NCBI GenBank assembly: GCA_018829445.1
Contig: JAHJTV010000050.1
Coordinates: 1-64,000 of the forward strand
DNA length: 64,000 nucleotides
Source of the DNA: a bacterium
GTDB lineage: Bacteria > SAR324 > XYD2-FULL-50-16
Reading direction: 5' to 3'
Position numbers and translations under genes: made by a program
Notes under the pieces: model-generated
The model's input: only the letters and a program-made list of their open reading frames with translations
Database searches by the model: none
Told to the model about the DNA's origin: nothing
Part shown: in pieces, positions 17,901 through 25,881 of the stretch
How positions within the stretch are numbered: position 1 is the stretch's first letter
Layout: each line of letters opens with the position of its first letter

Positions 17901-18390
17901 CCCTCAGATAATCATTTATCTGAAAATCTGCAGAAACAGCCAGGGATAATCCATCCAGTTTTTCTAAACTGAGGGAATCCGAAAAACCTTTTCTTGTAAT
18001 AAGAACAGTGGCAATGGTAAGATAGGACCTCGTAAAATTCAGGTATTCGGATCGTTCGGGTGTTTTAACAACATTCATTACAACATCAACGCTTTTGTCC
18101 CTGGCTTTTTCCAGAATATCAGGCCAATTCTTCATTTGTTTCATTTGAAACTGAAACCCAAGCCGCTGTTCAATCAACTTGAAATAATCACTAGAGATCC
18201 CGGCAAAGGAACCATCCTCCCTGAAAAAGGCAATTGGCGGCCAATCAGGTTCCATGGCAACATCGATCTTACCCTCATGATCCTTCAACCAGGATCTTTC
18301 AGCCGGTGTTAACGGATCTTTACGGTCATCGCAACTAAAACTGAGCAGGAGTACGACCAATGTCAGCAATAATAGGTTGGTTTTTTGCAT
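14983..18390 (-). CDS. Hybrid sensor kinase with two periplasmic solute-binding domains and a degenerate receiver
   Basis: About 1135 residues. The Met at 18390 is preferred over one at 18429 because it opens a signal sequence ending in a lipobox-like SFSC. Numbering from 18429: SBP_bac_3 domain 1 (38-275), two membrane helices (283-304, 322-346), SBP_bac_3 domain 2 (352-590), a third helix (602-622), HisKA with H671 in NISHEIRNPL, and HATPase (NAIKF, DTGIGIP, GGTGLGLAI). A receiver-like domain (915-1035) follows, with a C-terminal helical tail. Both sensor domains begin with the same PLT-x-ER-x-WLK motif, a clear duplication. In the receiver the phospho-acceptor position is Asn965 (LILINKRLPVMD; codon AAT) and the acidic pair is reduced to DN, so it should not be phosphorylated. 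Confidence 0.92.
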   Translation of the reverse strand: MQKTNLLLLTLVVLLLSFSCDDRKDPLTPAERSWLKDHEGKIDVAMEPDWPPIAFFREDGSFAGISSDYFKLIEQRLGFQFQMKQMKNWPDILEKARDKSVDVVMNVVKTPERSEYLNFTRSYLTIATVLITRKGFSDSLSLEKLDGLSLAVSADFQINDYLRDNYPELKPVKTTNTIEGLTRLSRGEFDVVIAELATASYIIEKKGIDNLRIAGVTGHEYRLCIGVRKDWPILVDILDKGLNLITEENESEIRNRWISLTEQKQQGLGVMELFCLILIISLLFIILIAIRVRLRRKGKEEIKIIGLKLKWLSLLLFLVSVIICLIIFSFILIDAPTKDPLTAIERDWLKANDGKIRFAECDDYPPFDLIDENNKYTGISADYLNLIEKKLGFRVNKVRVNSWDEILKKAQSGDIDVISSIQKNQSRSEFLLFTEPYIDVPSVIVSGKETAQTLTLDSMQGMKVAVVYQYAVEEYLKENFSYLDLQPYPDPLSALMSVAFKNAEALILDLPVASYYISKAGISNLRMAGETGYVENLRFAVRQDLPILRRILDKGLSLITVEEKDQILEKWIHLESAPPYKTIRFWRTAAIPILIIIFLFLSILVWNKSLKNMIREQTKALAQELEERKLIELKLSEAKKAAETANQTKNEFLANISHEIRNPLHAITGYSELLYADVSDETQKSHLEAIIVAGQNLMTLINDILDLTKLEASMTTLQPGPVSLRVIVGEIKQLFELQLLEKGIQLKVTIDDNLPDTLLLDEIRLRQMLLNLVGNAIKFTEEGYIHISVLQEPCKFASNALDLIISIKDTGIGIPPKKLETIFESFVQHKTKKNKELGGTGLGLAICKRLVEMMNGEISVESTVGVGSIFSVRLNEVEISSDKDGSLDVENGQLLEYRFQNARVLVVDNVKSSLLHLKEILTNAGLNTITTDNGHDALFLASRYQPELILINKRLPVMDSGEIIKHLRKDHKTSHIPIVGMGISQGFNEEELKKMGFSGYLRKPINVTQLYKVLSLHLKHEKGRAPVESNVLSETRELMKKLQESSTFIEAVTTDIMPHLRDLQQAIVAGYSLELGHKLLNLGEEYHVDMLREHGHRLIKLTNDFDIENLNKLIQKLLILFRELLPKERFDESNR

Positions 18391-18482
18391 CACAGGTTTC
18401 CAGGTATAAAATTTCAGTATCAGCACCAATGATTTTTCTCAGCATAACGCGTCGGTTCCCAGGCATTTGAAAAAGCGCATCT

Positions 18483-18881
18483 CTAAGCCTGCATAGTGAT
18501 TTGGTTTTCGAACACCCTGATCAGCATCAGCTCCAATTCTATCAAATGCAAGGGTTTCTTAAGGAAACCGTAAATACCACATGAAAGGAACTCTTCTGCT
18601 GTTAAATCGATTTTCCCGTCATTAAGAACGATTACATAAGAATTGGTATAACATTCATGGATTTGTCTTAAGTCACTCACGCTTTTTTTTATTTCTCCTC
18701 TCTGTTCCATGATAACAATGAACTTCGAGAGGGCCATCGACCTTTCTCCATGGAGAAGCTCTTCAAGCGAATGGATAGTTAGTGCGGAGTAGTTCAGATC
18801 CAGAAGAAAATCATGCACGGTATTTTTCAAAATCTTGTCAGTAATACAGATAAAAACCTGTTGTTTCTCCACCATGACCAT
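18483..18881 (-). CDS. Stand-alone pseudo-receiver protein
   Basis: This 132-residue protein has the size and helix-strand rhythm of a receiver domain, with a KKPLHLIELE ending that matches the conserved Lys-Pro of the fold. The normal Asp in strand 3 is absent (KFIVIMEQRG), and the first acidic pair is missing (VFICITDK). It therefore looks like a receiver that cannot be phosphorylated. It lies 93 bases upstream of the twin-sensor hybrid kinase on the same strand, so it may act with that kinase. Assignment to the receiver fold is by pattern and would need a profile or structure comparison. Confidence 0.6.
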   Translation of the reverse strand: MVMVEKQQVFICITDKILKNTVHDFLLDLNYSALTIHSLEELLHGERSMALSKFIVIMEQRGEIKKSVSDLRQIHECYTNSYVIVLNDGKIDLTAEEFLSCGIYGFLKKPLHLIELELMLIRVFENQITMQA

Positions 18882-19260
18882 TTAATAAAGATTGGACGTT
18901 AACCGCTTGGTTTTAAGTTAAGGGTAATCTAACCAGAGCAAACAACAAGCCACAATCGGGCGGTTTTGTCGAACGATCTATCCTATTGCATTGTTTCACT
19001 TTTTTGGTGATGGAGAAGCAGTTCCAAAGCCCGAGAGTAGTAAAGTTGGTAAATGTTGTTGTTAAATGTTGCTAACATGCCAAAGGATTGTTCATAAACA
19101 ATTTAACTTCTTCTTACGAAATGAGTTGAAGAGAAAGGAATATTTAGGGGCAGTCGGAGTTTCCAAAAGCAAAAGATTTATTCAGAATCGGTTCAGCTTT
19201 TTTCAGGTAAGGCAGAAGAAGATAACCTGACAGTTATAATTTCTTTGCAGGTGAACCGCT
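18882..19260. other. Intergenic region between two signalling operons
   Basis: This 379-base gap lies on the minus strand after the NtrC gene and before the pseudo-receiver gene. It should hold the promoter for the twin-sensor kinase operon. I see no gene, no clear sigma54 site and no strong terminator, only a weak CAGGT/AACCTG pairing near 19204-19232. Confidence 0.4.
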
Positions 19261-20634
19261 CTATTTTATTTTCAGTTTTTCAATTTTATATCTGAGCGTG
19301 GAATAGGGGATATCAAGTATTCTTGCCGCCAAACGGCGATTCCATTTTGCTTCTTCAAGGGCCGAACGAATCCGGTAATATTCTCCATTTTCAGTTTCCT
19401 TATTTGGGTTGGCAGATGGTTTGTCACGAGTGAAAGGTGGAAGCTGAATGTGTTCTGCTTGAATAACACCGGATTGTTGAAGAATCGCTGCCCGTTCCAC
19501 AATATTCCGAAGTTCTCTCACATTTCCAGGATATTTGTAGTTCAACAGCATCTCAATTGCTGTGGATGAGAATCCGGAATATTTTATTTTTCGTCGTTCA
19601 CGATAATTCCGCAGGAAATACTCCGCCAGGGCAGGAATGTCTTCCAAATGTGATTTAAGTGGTGGAATCTCAATTAAATAAAGATTCAAGCGATAGAAGA
19701 GATCCTTCCGAAAAAGCCCGTTTTGCAGTCGTTGTTCCAAATCAGCATTTGTAGCGGCAATAATCCGGATATTTAACGGTATTTCCTTAGTACCGCCGAT
19801 TCTCCTGACGCTCCTTGTCTCCAATACTCTTAGCAACCTGGTTTGGGCGGATGGAGAAAGATCCCCTATTTCATCAAGAAAGAGAGTACCGCCGTCGGCC
19901 AACTCCAGATACCCGGCTTTATCAGAATGTGCACCGGTAAACGCTCCCCTGCAATACCCGAACATTTCGCTTTCTAAAAGCGTTTCTGATAAGTTTGGAC
20001 AGCTGATTGCAATAAAAGGGGAGTGACGGGCAAAGGATTGTTGATGAATCTGATGAGCCACAACCTCTTTTCCCGTCCCTGTCTCTCCTAAAATCAGGAC
20101 GGTATCACAATTGGTTTCAGCTGCTTGACTGATTTGCCTTCTCACCTTTTGAACGGTTTTACTAACACCAACAAAGCTGGAATATGCCTGGCGTTCACTA
20201 AAAGAGTGTTGAACAAATTCGATTACCTCCTGAAGCCTTCTTTTTTCCGCTTGCAGAGACCTGAAGTAGACACTTTTTTCAAGCACGGCATCCAGCTCAA
20301 TAAGCTTTATGGGTTTGGTCAAGAAATCAGCAGCTCCTTGTCTTAATGCCTCAATCGCCGATTCCAACGTGCCGTGTCCTGTTATAATGATAATTGGGAT
20401 TAAGGGGCAGATTTTTTGGATCTCCTTCATCAGATTTAAGCCGTGAACATCCGGTATTTTTAAATCAACCAGTGCCAGATCGTATTCCTTTTTGTTTACG
20501 GCCTCTAATGCTTCTCCTCCTCTATATTTACTGTCAATCTTGTGACCGCATGAGGTCAGATAGTCTCCGATGGTTTGATGAATTATTGTTTCATCATCCA
20601 CCAGGAGGATATCCAGTGCTTTTGTCTTATTCAT
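19261..20634 (-). CDS. NtrC-family sigma54-dependent response regulator
   Basis: This 457-residue regulator has three parts. The receiver (1-125) shows DD at 13-14, phospho-acceptor D57 in LALVDLKIPD, and Lys in LTKPI. The AAA+ domain (about 150-385) has Walker A GETGTGKE, the sigma54-contacting GAFTGA loop, Walker B GGTLFLDEIGD and the NVRELRNIVERA segment. A Fis-type helix-turn-helix ends the protein (WNRRLAARILDIPYSTLRYKIEKL). It should activate sigma54 promoters when phosphorylated by the PAS kinase encoded immediately upstream, with which it overlaps by 8 bases. No convincing -24/-12 target was found in the window. Confidence 0.95.
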   Translation of the reverse strand: MNKTKALDILLVDDETIIHQTIGDYLTSCGHKIDSKYRGGEALEAVNKKEYDLALVDLKIPDVHGLNLMKEIQKICPLIPIIIITGHGTLESAIEALRQGAADFLTKPIKLIELDAVLEKSVYFRSLQAEKRRLQEVIEFVQHSFSERQAYSSFVGVSKTVQKVRRQISQAAETNCDTVLILGETGTGKEVVAHQIHQQSFARHSPFIAISCPNLSETLLESEMFGYCRGAFTGAHSDKAGYLELADGGTLFLDEIGDLSPSAQTRLLRVLETRSVRRIGGTKEIPLNIRIIAATNADLEQRLQNGLFRKDLFYRLNLYLIEIPPLKSHLEDIPALAEYFLRNYRERRKIKYSGFSSTAIEMLLNYKYPGNVRELRNIVERAAILQQSGVIQAEHIQLPPFTRDKPSANPNKETENGEYYRIRSALEEAKWNRRLAARILDIPYSTLRYKIEKLKIK

Positions 20635-22591
20635 TTGAATGAGTATGTTGTTGAGCTGGAAAAAGTACGGTCACCGTTGTTCCCTTCCCGGCAGTTGAAT
20701 CTATCGTCAAGGTGCCATGAAAATCTTCAACAATCGTTTTACAGATGGATAGTCCCAAACCTGTTCCTTTTTCCGGGCCCTTGGAGGTATAAAACGGATC
20801 GAATACCTTTTTCAGATCTTTTTCTGCAATGCCGATTCCGAAGTCAATGACCTGAATACCGACCTGGTCGAGGTGGTTATCATCAAGGAAAAAAGATCGA
20901 ATGATCACTTCCGGGGAGACTGCAATATCGTGCTTCATCTGTTCTTCAACTGCATCCCTGGCATTATTGATAATATTGAGAATTACCTCTTCCAGGGAGA
21001 AGGGATTTGCCAAAATGTGAGGCAAGCCGCCTTGCAGATCCTTTCGCAATGATAAGCCGTGAGCTTCAAATTGGGTATTCACCAGGTTCAGGGTTGCATT
21101 GATAACCTCATTAACATCTACCGGGTAGGTTTCCTGTTTTCCTGCCTCTCTGGAAAACCGTCGAACATGTTCGATGATATTGGTCATGCGATCAGATTGT
21201 TCAATGATCAGGTTTAGTTTCTCAAGAAGTCTATCGTCTGTTAAAGGCCAATTCCTCTGAATACTGATCAAGATATGCTCGGCTAGACCTCGGACACCAA
21301 CCAACGGCTGATTTAATTCGTGTGCAATCCCGGCCGCCATTTCTCCAAGGGATCGCAGGCGATCAGATCGCATGGAGAGCACTCTTTGTCGTTCAATTTG
21401 TTCCCATAATTGTTGCCTTTCTTTTTCAATCTGTTCTCGTTTATGTATTTCAGATTTCAGTTGTTTGTTAATTTTTACCAATTCTGCAGTCCTTTTTTGA
21501 ACTTCCCGTTCCAGCGCTTCTTCCGCTTGTTTCCGTTCGGTGATATCCCTATTAATTACCAGGATCGATTCCGGTTTCTCCGAATCATCATGAATAAGGA
21601 TATACTTGGCCATCCGTGTTATCCAGCGTCCATTTCGATGACGTATTCGATATTCAAAATCAAATTTTCCCTTCTTTAAAAGAACAGATAAAGCCTCATT
21701 CAGTTTATCCCTATCCTGTGGATGGATTAATGCATTGTAATCATGAATTGATGAGAAGTCCTCATGTCCTAAAGTGGTGTGATATGCTTTATTGACAATT
21801 AAATGGTTGTTTTTCATGTCCATGAGTATAATCACATCATCTGCTGACTCAATTAAGGTTCTGTAGAGGTTTTCAGATCTTTTGAGTTTTGATTCGCTTT
21901 TTTTAACCTTTTTCTCAACCTCTTTTCGAAACAGGATCTCTTTTCGTAATTCCCTGATAATGACATTTAGTTCATCCGTACGTTTAGCAACCAAGTTTTC
22001 CAGAGAACTCCGGTACTCTTCCAAACGGGTAATCAAACTCTTATGCTCAGTCATGTCCCTGGCCAAATAAACCAGATCTCCACTCGTCATTTCTTGATTT
22101 CGCAGAGGGGTTCCGGAAATCAAGACAGGTATTTCTGTACCATTTTTCGAACATAAGAGGCTGTCAAAGGATTTTTTATGCTTAAAATCACCTTGTCTCT
22201 TCTTGCTTTTTTTCGTATGTGCAAAGATCAAATCTTCTTGGGGCAAGAAAGAATTGAGCGATTTCCCCAACAATTCCTGTTCAGGTAACCCCAGCATATC
22301 GCAGGCAGATCGATTTGTTTTTTTTATAATCCCGTTTGAGTCAGCAACAAATAGCGATTCAGCCATGGAATCAATAATACAGTTCAGATAGTTTTCGGTC
22401 GCAGTGAGTGTATCGATTTTTGATTTCAGGGTTTCAGCAAGCATATTAAGGCCGATAATGATTGCTTCGGTTTTTCCATCGGTTTCCGGTATGGAACGAT
22501 TGATTTCCAGGTTCCCGGCTGCAATCTGAATGATAAGGTCAAGAACCTGATCAAAAGCAACTTCACCAATGCTGTCATCACTTTTTTCCAT
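20627..22591 (-). CDS. Cytoplasmic PAS sensor histidine kinase
   Basis: A 654-residue kinase without membrane helices. It has a PAS domain at about 70-180 (MAESLFVADSNGIIKKTNRSACDMLGL), a coiled-coil linker, a second PAS with PAC at about 240-352, another coiled coil, the H-box with H424 in GIAHELNQPLVG, and an ATPase domain with NIINNARDAV, DFGIGI and GPEKGTGLGLSI. It overlaps the NtrC-type regulator by 8 bases and the upstream small gene by 14 bases, so the three form one operon. Being cytoplasmic, it presumably senses an internal signal. Confidence 0.93.
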   Translation of the reverse strand: MEKSDDSIGEVAFDQVLDLIIQIAAGNLEINRSIPETDGKTEAIIIGLNMLAETLKSKIDTLTATENYLNCIIDSMAESLFVADSNGIIKKTNRSACDMLGLPEQELLGKSLNSFLPQEDLIFAHTKKSKKRQGDFKHKKSFDSLLCSKNGTEIPVLISGTPLRNQEMTSGDLVYLARDMTEHKSLITRLEEYRSSLENLVAKRTDELNVIIRELRKEILFRKEVEKKVKKSESKLKRSENLYRTLIESADDVIILMDMKNNHLIVNKAYHTTLGHEDFSSIHDYNALIHPQDRDKLNEALSVLLKKGKFDFEYRIRHRNGRWITRMAKYILIHDDSEKPESILVINRDITERKQAEEALEREVQKRTAELVKINKQLKSEIHKREQIEKERQQLWEQIERQRVLSMRSDRLRSLGEMAAGIAHELNQPLVGVRGLAEHILISIQRNWPLTDDRLLEKLNLIIEQSDRMTNIIEHVRRFSREAGKQETYPVDVNEVINATLNLVNTQFEAHGLSLRKDLQGGLPHILANPFSLEEVILNIINNARDAVEEQMKHDIAVSPEVIIRSFFLDDNHLDQVGIQVIDFGIGIAEKDLKKVFDPFYTSKGPEKGTGLGLSICKTIVEDFHGTLTIDSTAGKGTTVTVLFPAQQHTHSNE

Positions 22592-22985
22592 TTGATAAAC
22601 CTTTTACCCAACGGATCGCGTCTTCTTCGGAATTAAATAATCTGGACGGAACAACAGTCTTTTCCAAACCGATAAAAAAGTTACCAATAACCCTGCTGAT
22701 GTAAGAGCTGGTAATAAGGGCGATGGCAGATGCATTCCGCTCCATGGAAAACGCTTTTCGTGCATCGTTTTTCATGTATCGCACTGTTGTAATGTCAATC
22801 AGAAGCGGTTGACAATCATGTCCGTTGATCCTGTTCGCGGCAGCTATATTCTCCAGTGCATCTTCCAAAAAAACCTCAGTCGAATCGAAATAAGAAAAAC
22901 GTAGAACGCCGTCCTTTTTTCTGAAGAATTCTCCTGTTCGGGTTGTATGGATTACTTCATAGTTTTGACGTTTTTTCTTTGTCAC
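22578..22985 (-). CDS. DUF7793/STAS-like small protein co-encoded with a PAS kinase
   Basis: About 135 residues. The GTG at 22985 is preferred because GAGGT stands five bases before it; the frame extends to an ATG at 23042 without a ribosome site. The sequence matches my memory of a small STAS-like family (annotated DUF7793 in some databases): LEDALENIAAANRING, CQPLLIDITTVRYMKNDARKAF, and the ending SRVIGNFFIGLEKTVVPSRLFNSEEDAIRWV. Relatives I recall occur beside kinases and may act as regulatory modules, but no function is established. It overlaps the kinase gene by 14 bases. Confidence 0.7.
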   Translation of the reverse strand: MTKKKRQNYEVIHTTRTGEFFRKKDGVLRFSYFDSTEVFLEDALENIAAANRINGHDCQPLLIDITTVRYMKNDARKAFSMERNASAIALITSSYISRVIGNFFIGLEKTVVPSRLFNSEEDAIRWVKGLSNGKK

Positions 22986-23444
22986 TTGTACCTCAATCCA
23001 ATGTTTCTGCCTTATACTATGTCTTCCGATTATAAATAGCATAAACGCGTGAGAATGCCAACGAATGATAAAACCCTGAATCCACCATCAACGTTGTTCT
23101 CACTGTATTAATATGAGGAGACGCAACGGAGTATTTGTACCCAAATCAATGCTGGATCTTGCTATATTGGCATTACTAGACTGGAATGCCAATAATAATA
23201 GTTGTTGGTGGATTTAGGTACCTATTATTTTTACCTGGATTTATTTTCTTAGTTAAAAAGCGCTTCGAATCTAATTTTCTCAAACCAAAACCGGATGTAA
23301 AAACCAGCCAAGAAATGGCCGTTTTCTTGTGATGTCAATGCAACTTCCGGAAAAAACTGGGATAAAAGAAAACTGTAGGTGTAGATAGAGTTTTATAAAA
23401 GCAAAAGAAGGATGTGAGGCTTGAGGTGTTCGTTAAAACTCCCT
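22986..23444. other. Intergenic region with nested inverted repeats
   Basis: Two nested inverted repeats sit in this gap: 18-base arms with two mismatches at 23075-23092/23201-23218 (CCTGAATCCACCATCAAC type), and inside them a perfect 10-base pair TATTGGCATT/AATGCCAATA at 23165-23174/23185-23194. A GAATGCCAA direct repeat occurs at 23053 and 23184. No gene is seen. The promoter of the signalling operon should lie near its left end. Confidence 0.6.
23075..23218. repeat. Nested inverted-repeat element, about 145 bases
   Basis: Outer arms at 23075-23092 and 23201-23218 pair over 18 bases with two mismatches; inner arms at 23165-23174 and 23185-23194 pair perfectly over 10 bases with a 10-base loop. 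The arrangement resembles a small non-coding palindromic element (MITE or REP type). No second copy was noticed in the window. Confidence 0.55.
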
Positions 23445-24359
23445 CTATAGGGCCGCGCGATTGTCGGTAATATATCGCAGATGTTCAACTCCGGTTCCAC
23501 AGCAACCACCCAGGATCTTGATCCCATATGATCTGTTGAGGGACAACATCTCTTTACCCCAGTCGGTAACTATTTCTGTTTCCAATTGATCCGCTCCATC
23601 AAGGTCACAATGATCCAGTGAAGATGCGTTGGCCTGGTAACCGATCAGTCTGTCGAAGAGCTTGGTCGGCTGTCCGGCGGCACATAAAAAGGTTGGATAA
23701 GCACAGTTAATCATAAAACCAAGGGGCTTTTGATCCGTTTCAGCATCAATCATTTTCACGGCTGTCATAAGATCGGTACTGTCCAGAACATGACCATCAC
23801 GGGAGATAACAAAGCTGATGATATAGGGTATGGCTGTCGCCGCCATTGCCCTGGCAATTCCTTTTGCCTCTTCAACGCTGGGCAGAGTCGCAGCTATCAG
23901 AAAGTCCACACCTGCCTGAGCCAGCTGGTCAATCTGCCATGAATGAAACTGTTCAGATTCAGCAGCCGATAATCCCTCTTCAGGCTTATAACTGTCATTT
24001 TTACAGCCGATCATCCCGCCAATTTTTATCATTTCTTTGTCCGCTTGCTGCTCATCACGGAGTTCCTGTAAAAAACTCGCAGCATCGGTATTGATGGAAG
24101 GAGCAATGTCTGAGTCGGCGACGCGGGCCTGGTTTGCCCTCCAGGTTGGGGTGCACATGATAAAAGGTATTTCTGCTTGCAAGGCAATATCGAGGTAACC
24201 CTGGTAGATTTTTGTAAGCTCAGCTTTCCCTGTTTTCTCATATATCAAAGGCGTATTTACAAGTGCAGGATGCAGCTTCACTTTACCGGAACGTCGCAAC
24301 TGTTCGATAATCGCGGCTTCCATTAAGATCAGTTTATTGTTTTCCAGGAGATTCTTCAT
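23445..24359 (-). CDS. Homocysteine S-methyltransferase family protein
   Basis: This 304-residue protein is a zinc-dependent methyltransferase of the homocysteine/betaine methyltransferase fold, a TIM barrel that moves a methyl group to a thiol. The zinc-binding cysteines are visible in MINCAYP (about 219) and near the end in ILGGCCGTG (about 286). The usual N-terminal DGAMGT motif is changed to LMEAAIIEQL, so the donor site may differ from MmuM-type enzymes. The substrate (S-methylmethionine, betaine or other) cannot be decided. It ends a minus-strand set with the MgtC-like gene 7 bases upstream. Confidence 0.85.
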   Translation of the reverse strand: MKNLLENNKLILMEAAIIEQLRRSGKVKLHPALVNTPLIYEKTGKAELTKIYQGYLDIALQAEIPFIMCTPTWRANQARVADSDIAPSINTDAASFLQELRDEQQADKEMIKIGGMIGCKNDSYKPEEGLSAAESEQFHSWQIDQLAQAGVDFLIAATLPSVEEAKGIARAMAATAIPYIISFVISRDGHVLDSTDLMTAVKMIDAETDQKPLGFMINCAYPTFLCAAGQPTKLFDRLIGYQANASSLDHCDLDGADQLETEIVTDWGKEMLSLNRSYGIKILGGCCGTGVEHLRYITDNRAAL

Positions 24360-24366
24360 GTTTTAA

Positions 24367-24843
24367 TTAAACACTCTCCTTTTTCCCGACAGTAGATCCT
24401 CCGTTTTTGGAATACATTCCTCCACGCAGGATAGAAAATCTATTTTCAATAAATCCTACACCCACAAGAATTAACAAAGTGACAATTGAAATCACGATTG
24501 CCTCAATAAAATGGCTGAATCCAATCATTGAACCAATTCCTGCCAATACCCAGATCACGGAGGCAGAAGTAATTCCAAGAACCAGTCCTTCTCGGGCAAT
24601 GATAACGCCTGCCCCGAGAAAACCAATCCCTGTTACAACTTGCCCTAATACACGGGTAACATCAACATTTGCATCTATGTTTACAACCCCCAGACTAATA
24701 AAGATATTTGTGCCAAGACAGATAAAGATGCTGGTTCGGATGCCTGATGGTTTCCCTTTGATTTGTCTTTCAAGGCCGATAATGCCTCCACAAAATATTG
24801 ATAGAGCAAGTTTTATCCAAAATTCGGTTATAACAATTTCCAT
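24367..24843 (-). CDS. MgtC/SapB family membrane protein
   Basis: About 158 residues from the ATG at 24843 (MEIVITEFWIKL), which begins the conserved domain; the longer frame to 24966 adds 41 unlike residues. The MgtC signature is present: GGIIGLERQIKGKPSGIRT, then VVTGIGFLGAGVII, and VIWVLAGIGSMIGF. About four to five membrane helices are predicted by eye. MgtC proteins affect magnesium homeostasis and, in pathogens, ATP synthase activity and survival; the role here is unknown. The stop lies 7 bases before the methyltransferase start, suggesting co-transcription. Confidence 0.88.
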   Translation of the reverse strand: MEIVITEFWIKLALSIFCGGIIGLERQIKGKPSGIRTSIFICLGTNIFISLGVVNIDANVDVTRVLGQVVTGIGFLGAGVIIAREGLVLGITSASVIWVLAGIGSMIGFSHFIEAIVISIVTLLILVGVGFIENRFSILRGGMYSKNGGSTVGKKESV

Positions 24844-25098
24844 ATTTTTATATCTCTTTCTATTGACTGATCCTTTTAAAAATAATCCCTTATCTCCGGT
24901 TGGTTGGCAGAAGACAGCTACAATCTTAAATTTCCCTAAGAAACCTGTCTGAGAGTTTGACATCAAATATTTAATTCAAAAAGCTCTTCTTGTGGGAGTA
25001 TAGTATGCCTGTCACGTTTTCCCAATGTTTCATTCCGTGATTCCGAACAAGCAGCTTGGGCTGAGAATAAATCTGTTATCAAATCGGGATTTCTTCAC

Positions 25099-25521
25099 TC
25101 ATTTGACAACCAGCACAGAACAGGTCGCCAGATGTAGCACTCGATGAGTAGTACTACCGACTATAAGCCCCTCCAGGTTTGTCAGACCCCGTGATCCCAT
25201 AATAATCATGTCGCACTTTTCTATTTCTGCAACATTGGCAATCTGGGTGCCGGCCGGCTCTTCCATTAGACGTTTGCTGTGTCGAATCCCATTTTCGGCC
25301 AGTTTGTTCAAATGTGGTTTAACGACCTTTTCCGCTTCCAATAGAGTTGAGCTTACTGCCTGTTCTTTATAGGGTTCACCAAGTATTGTCGGAAACTTCT
25401 TGTGGCAATGAATGAGAATAATCTCTGCATTGTAAATTTCAGATAGTTCAATCGCTTTATCCACAACTTTGACTGAATGCTCCGATCCGTCAACAGCGGT
25501 TAAAAATTTTTTCTGTGTCAT
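25099..25521 (-). CDS. Universal stress protein (UspA family)
   Basis: About 140 residues. The start at 25521 (MTQKKFLTAVDGSEHS) has a strong ribosome site GGGAGGAG and matches the family start; the frame extends upstream without support. The USP fold markers are AVDGSEHSVKVVDKAIEL at the N-terminus, an IILIHCHK strand, and the ATP-binding-type glycine motif MGSRGLTNLEGLIVGSTTHRVLH near the C-terminus (G-2x-G-9x-G-(S/T)). This places it with the ATP-binding subgroup. It is probably single-gene; the stimulus cannot be told. Confidence 0.92.
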   Translation of the reverse strand: MTQKKFLTAVDGSEHSVKVVDKAIELSEIYNAEIILIHCHKKFPTILGEPYKEQAVSSTLLEAEKVVKPHLNKLAENGIRHSKRLMEEPAGTQIANVAEIEKCDMIIMGSRGLTNLEGLIVGSTTHRVLHLATCSVLVVK

Positions 25522-25881
25522 GGCTCCTCCCTGTCTTGGGTTAATGTTTAAACAAACAGGTGTCTTTGATACTAATCGACAGAAACAGCAGGTTAGCAAT
25601 CAGAAAACGGCTTCCATGCTGAATTTAGATTCCAGGTGGGTAGACCCAAGGAGCATAGTCTTTTTGAGAAACCGAAAACCATCAACAATGCATGGAATTA
25701 AGGAATCGATCAGAATTCGCCAGTTGTTTCCGGAGCGTCAAGTCTAATTACCTTGGTGGTCTCAGTTTACTTGATTATTGTGGCAACGGTCAAGAATGAA
25801 CCAAGAGAAGATTGTCGTGCAGGTGCAGCTTTCTCATGCAGGAAGTCCCTCGTTAATGTGTCAGGCAAAAGTGAAAACTCC
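25522..25881. other. Intergenic region between uspA-like and plsC-like genes
   Basis: This 360-base gap lies on the minus strand upstream of the universal stress gene and downstream of the acyltransferase gene. It must contain the stress gene promoter. I see no gene, RNA or strong hairpin in it. Confidence 0.4.
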
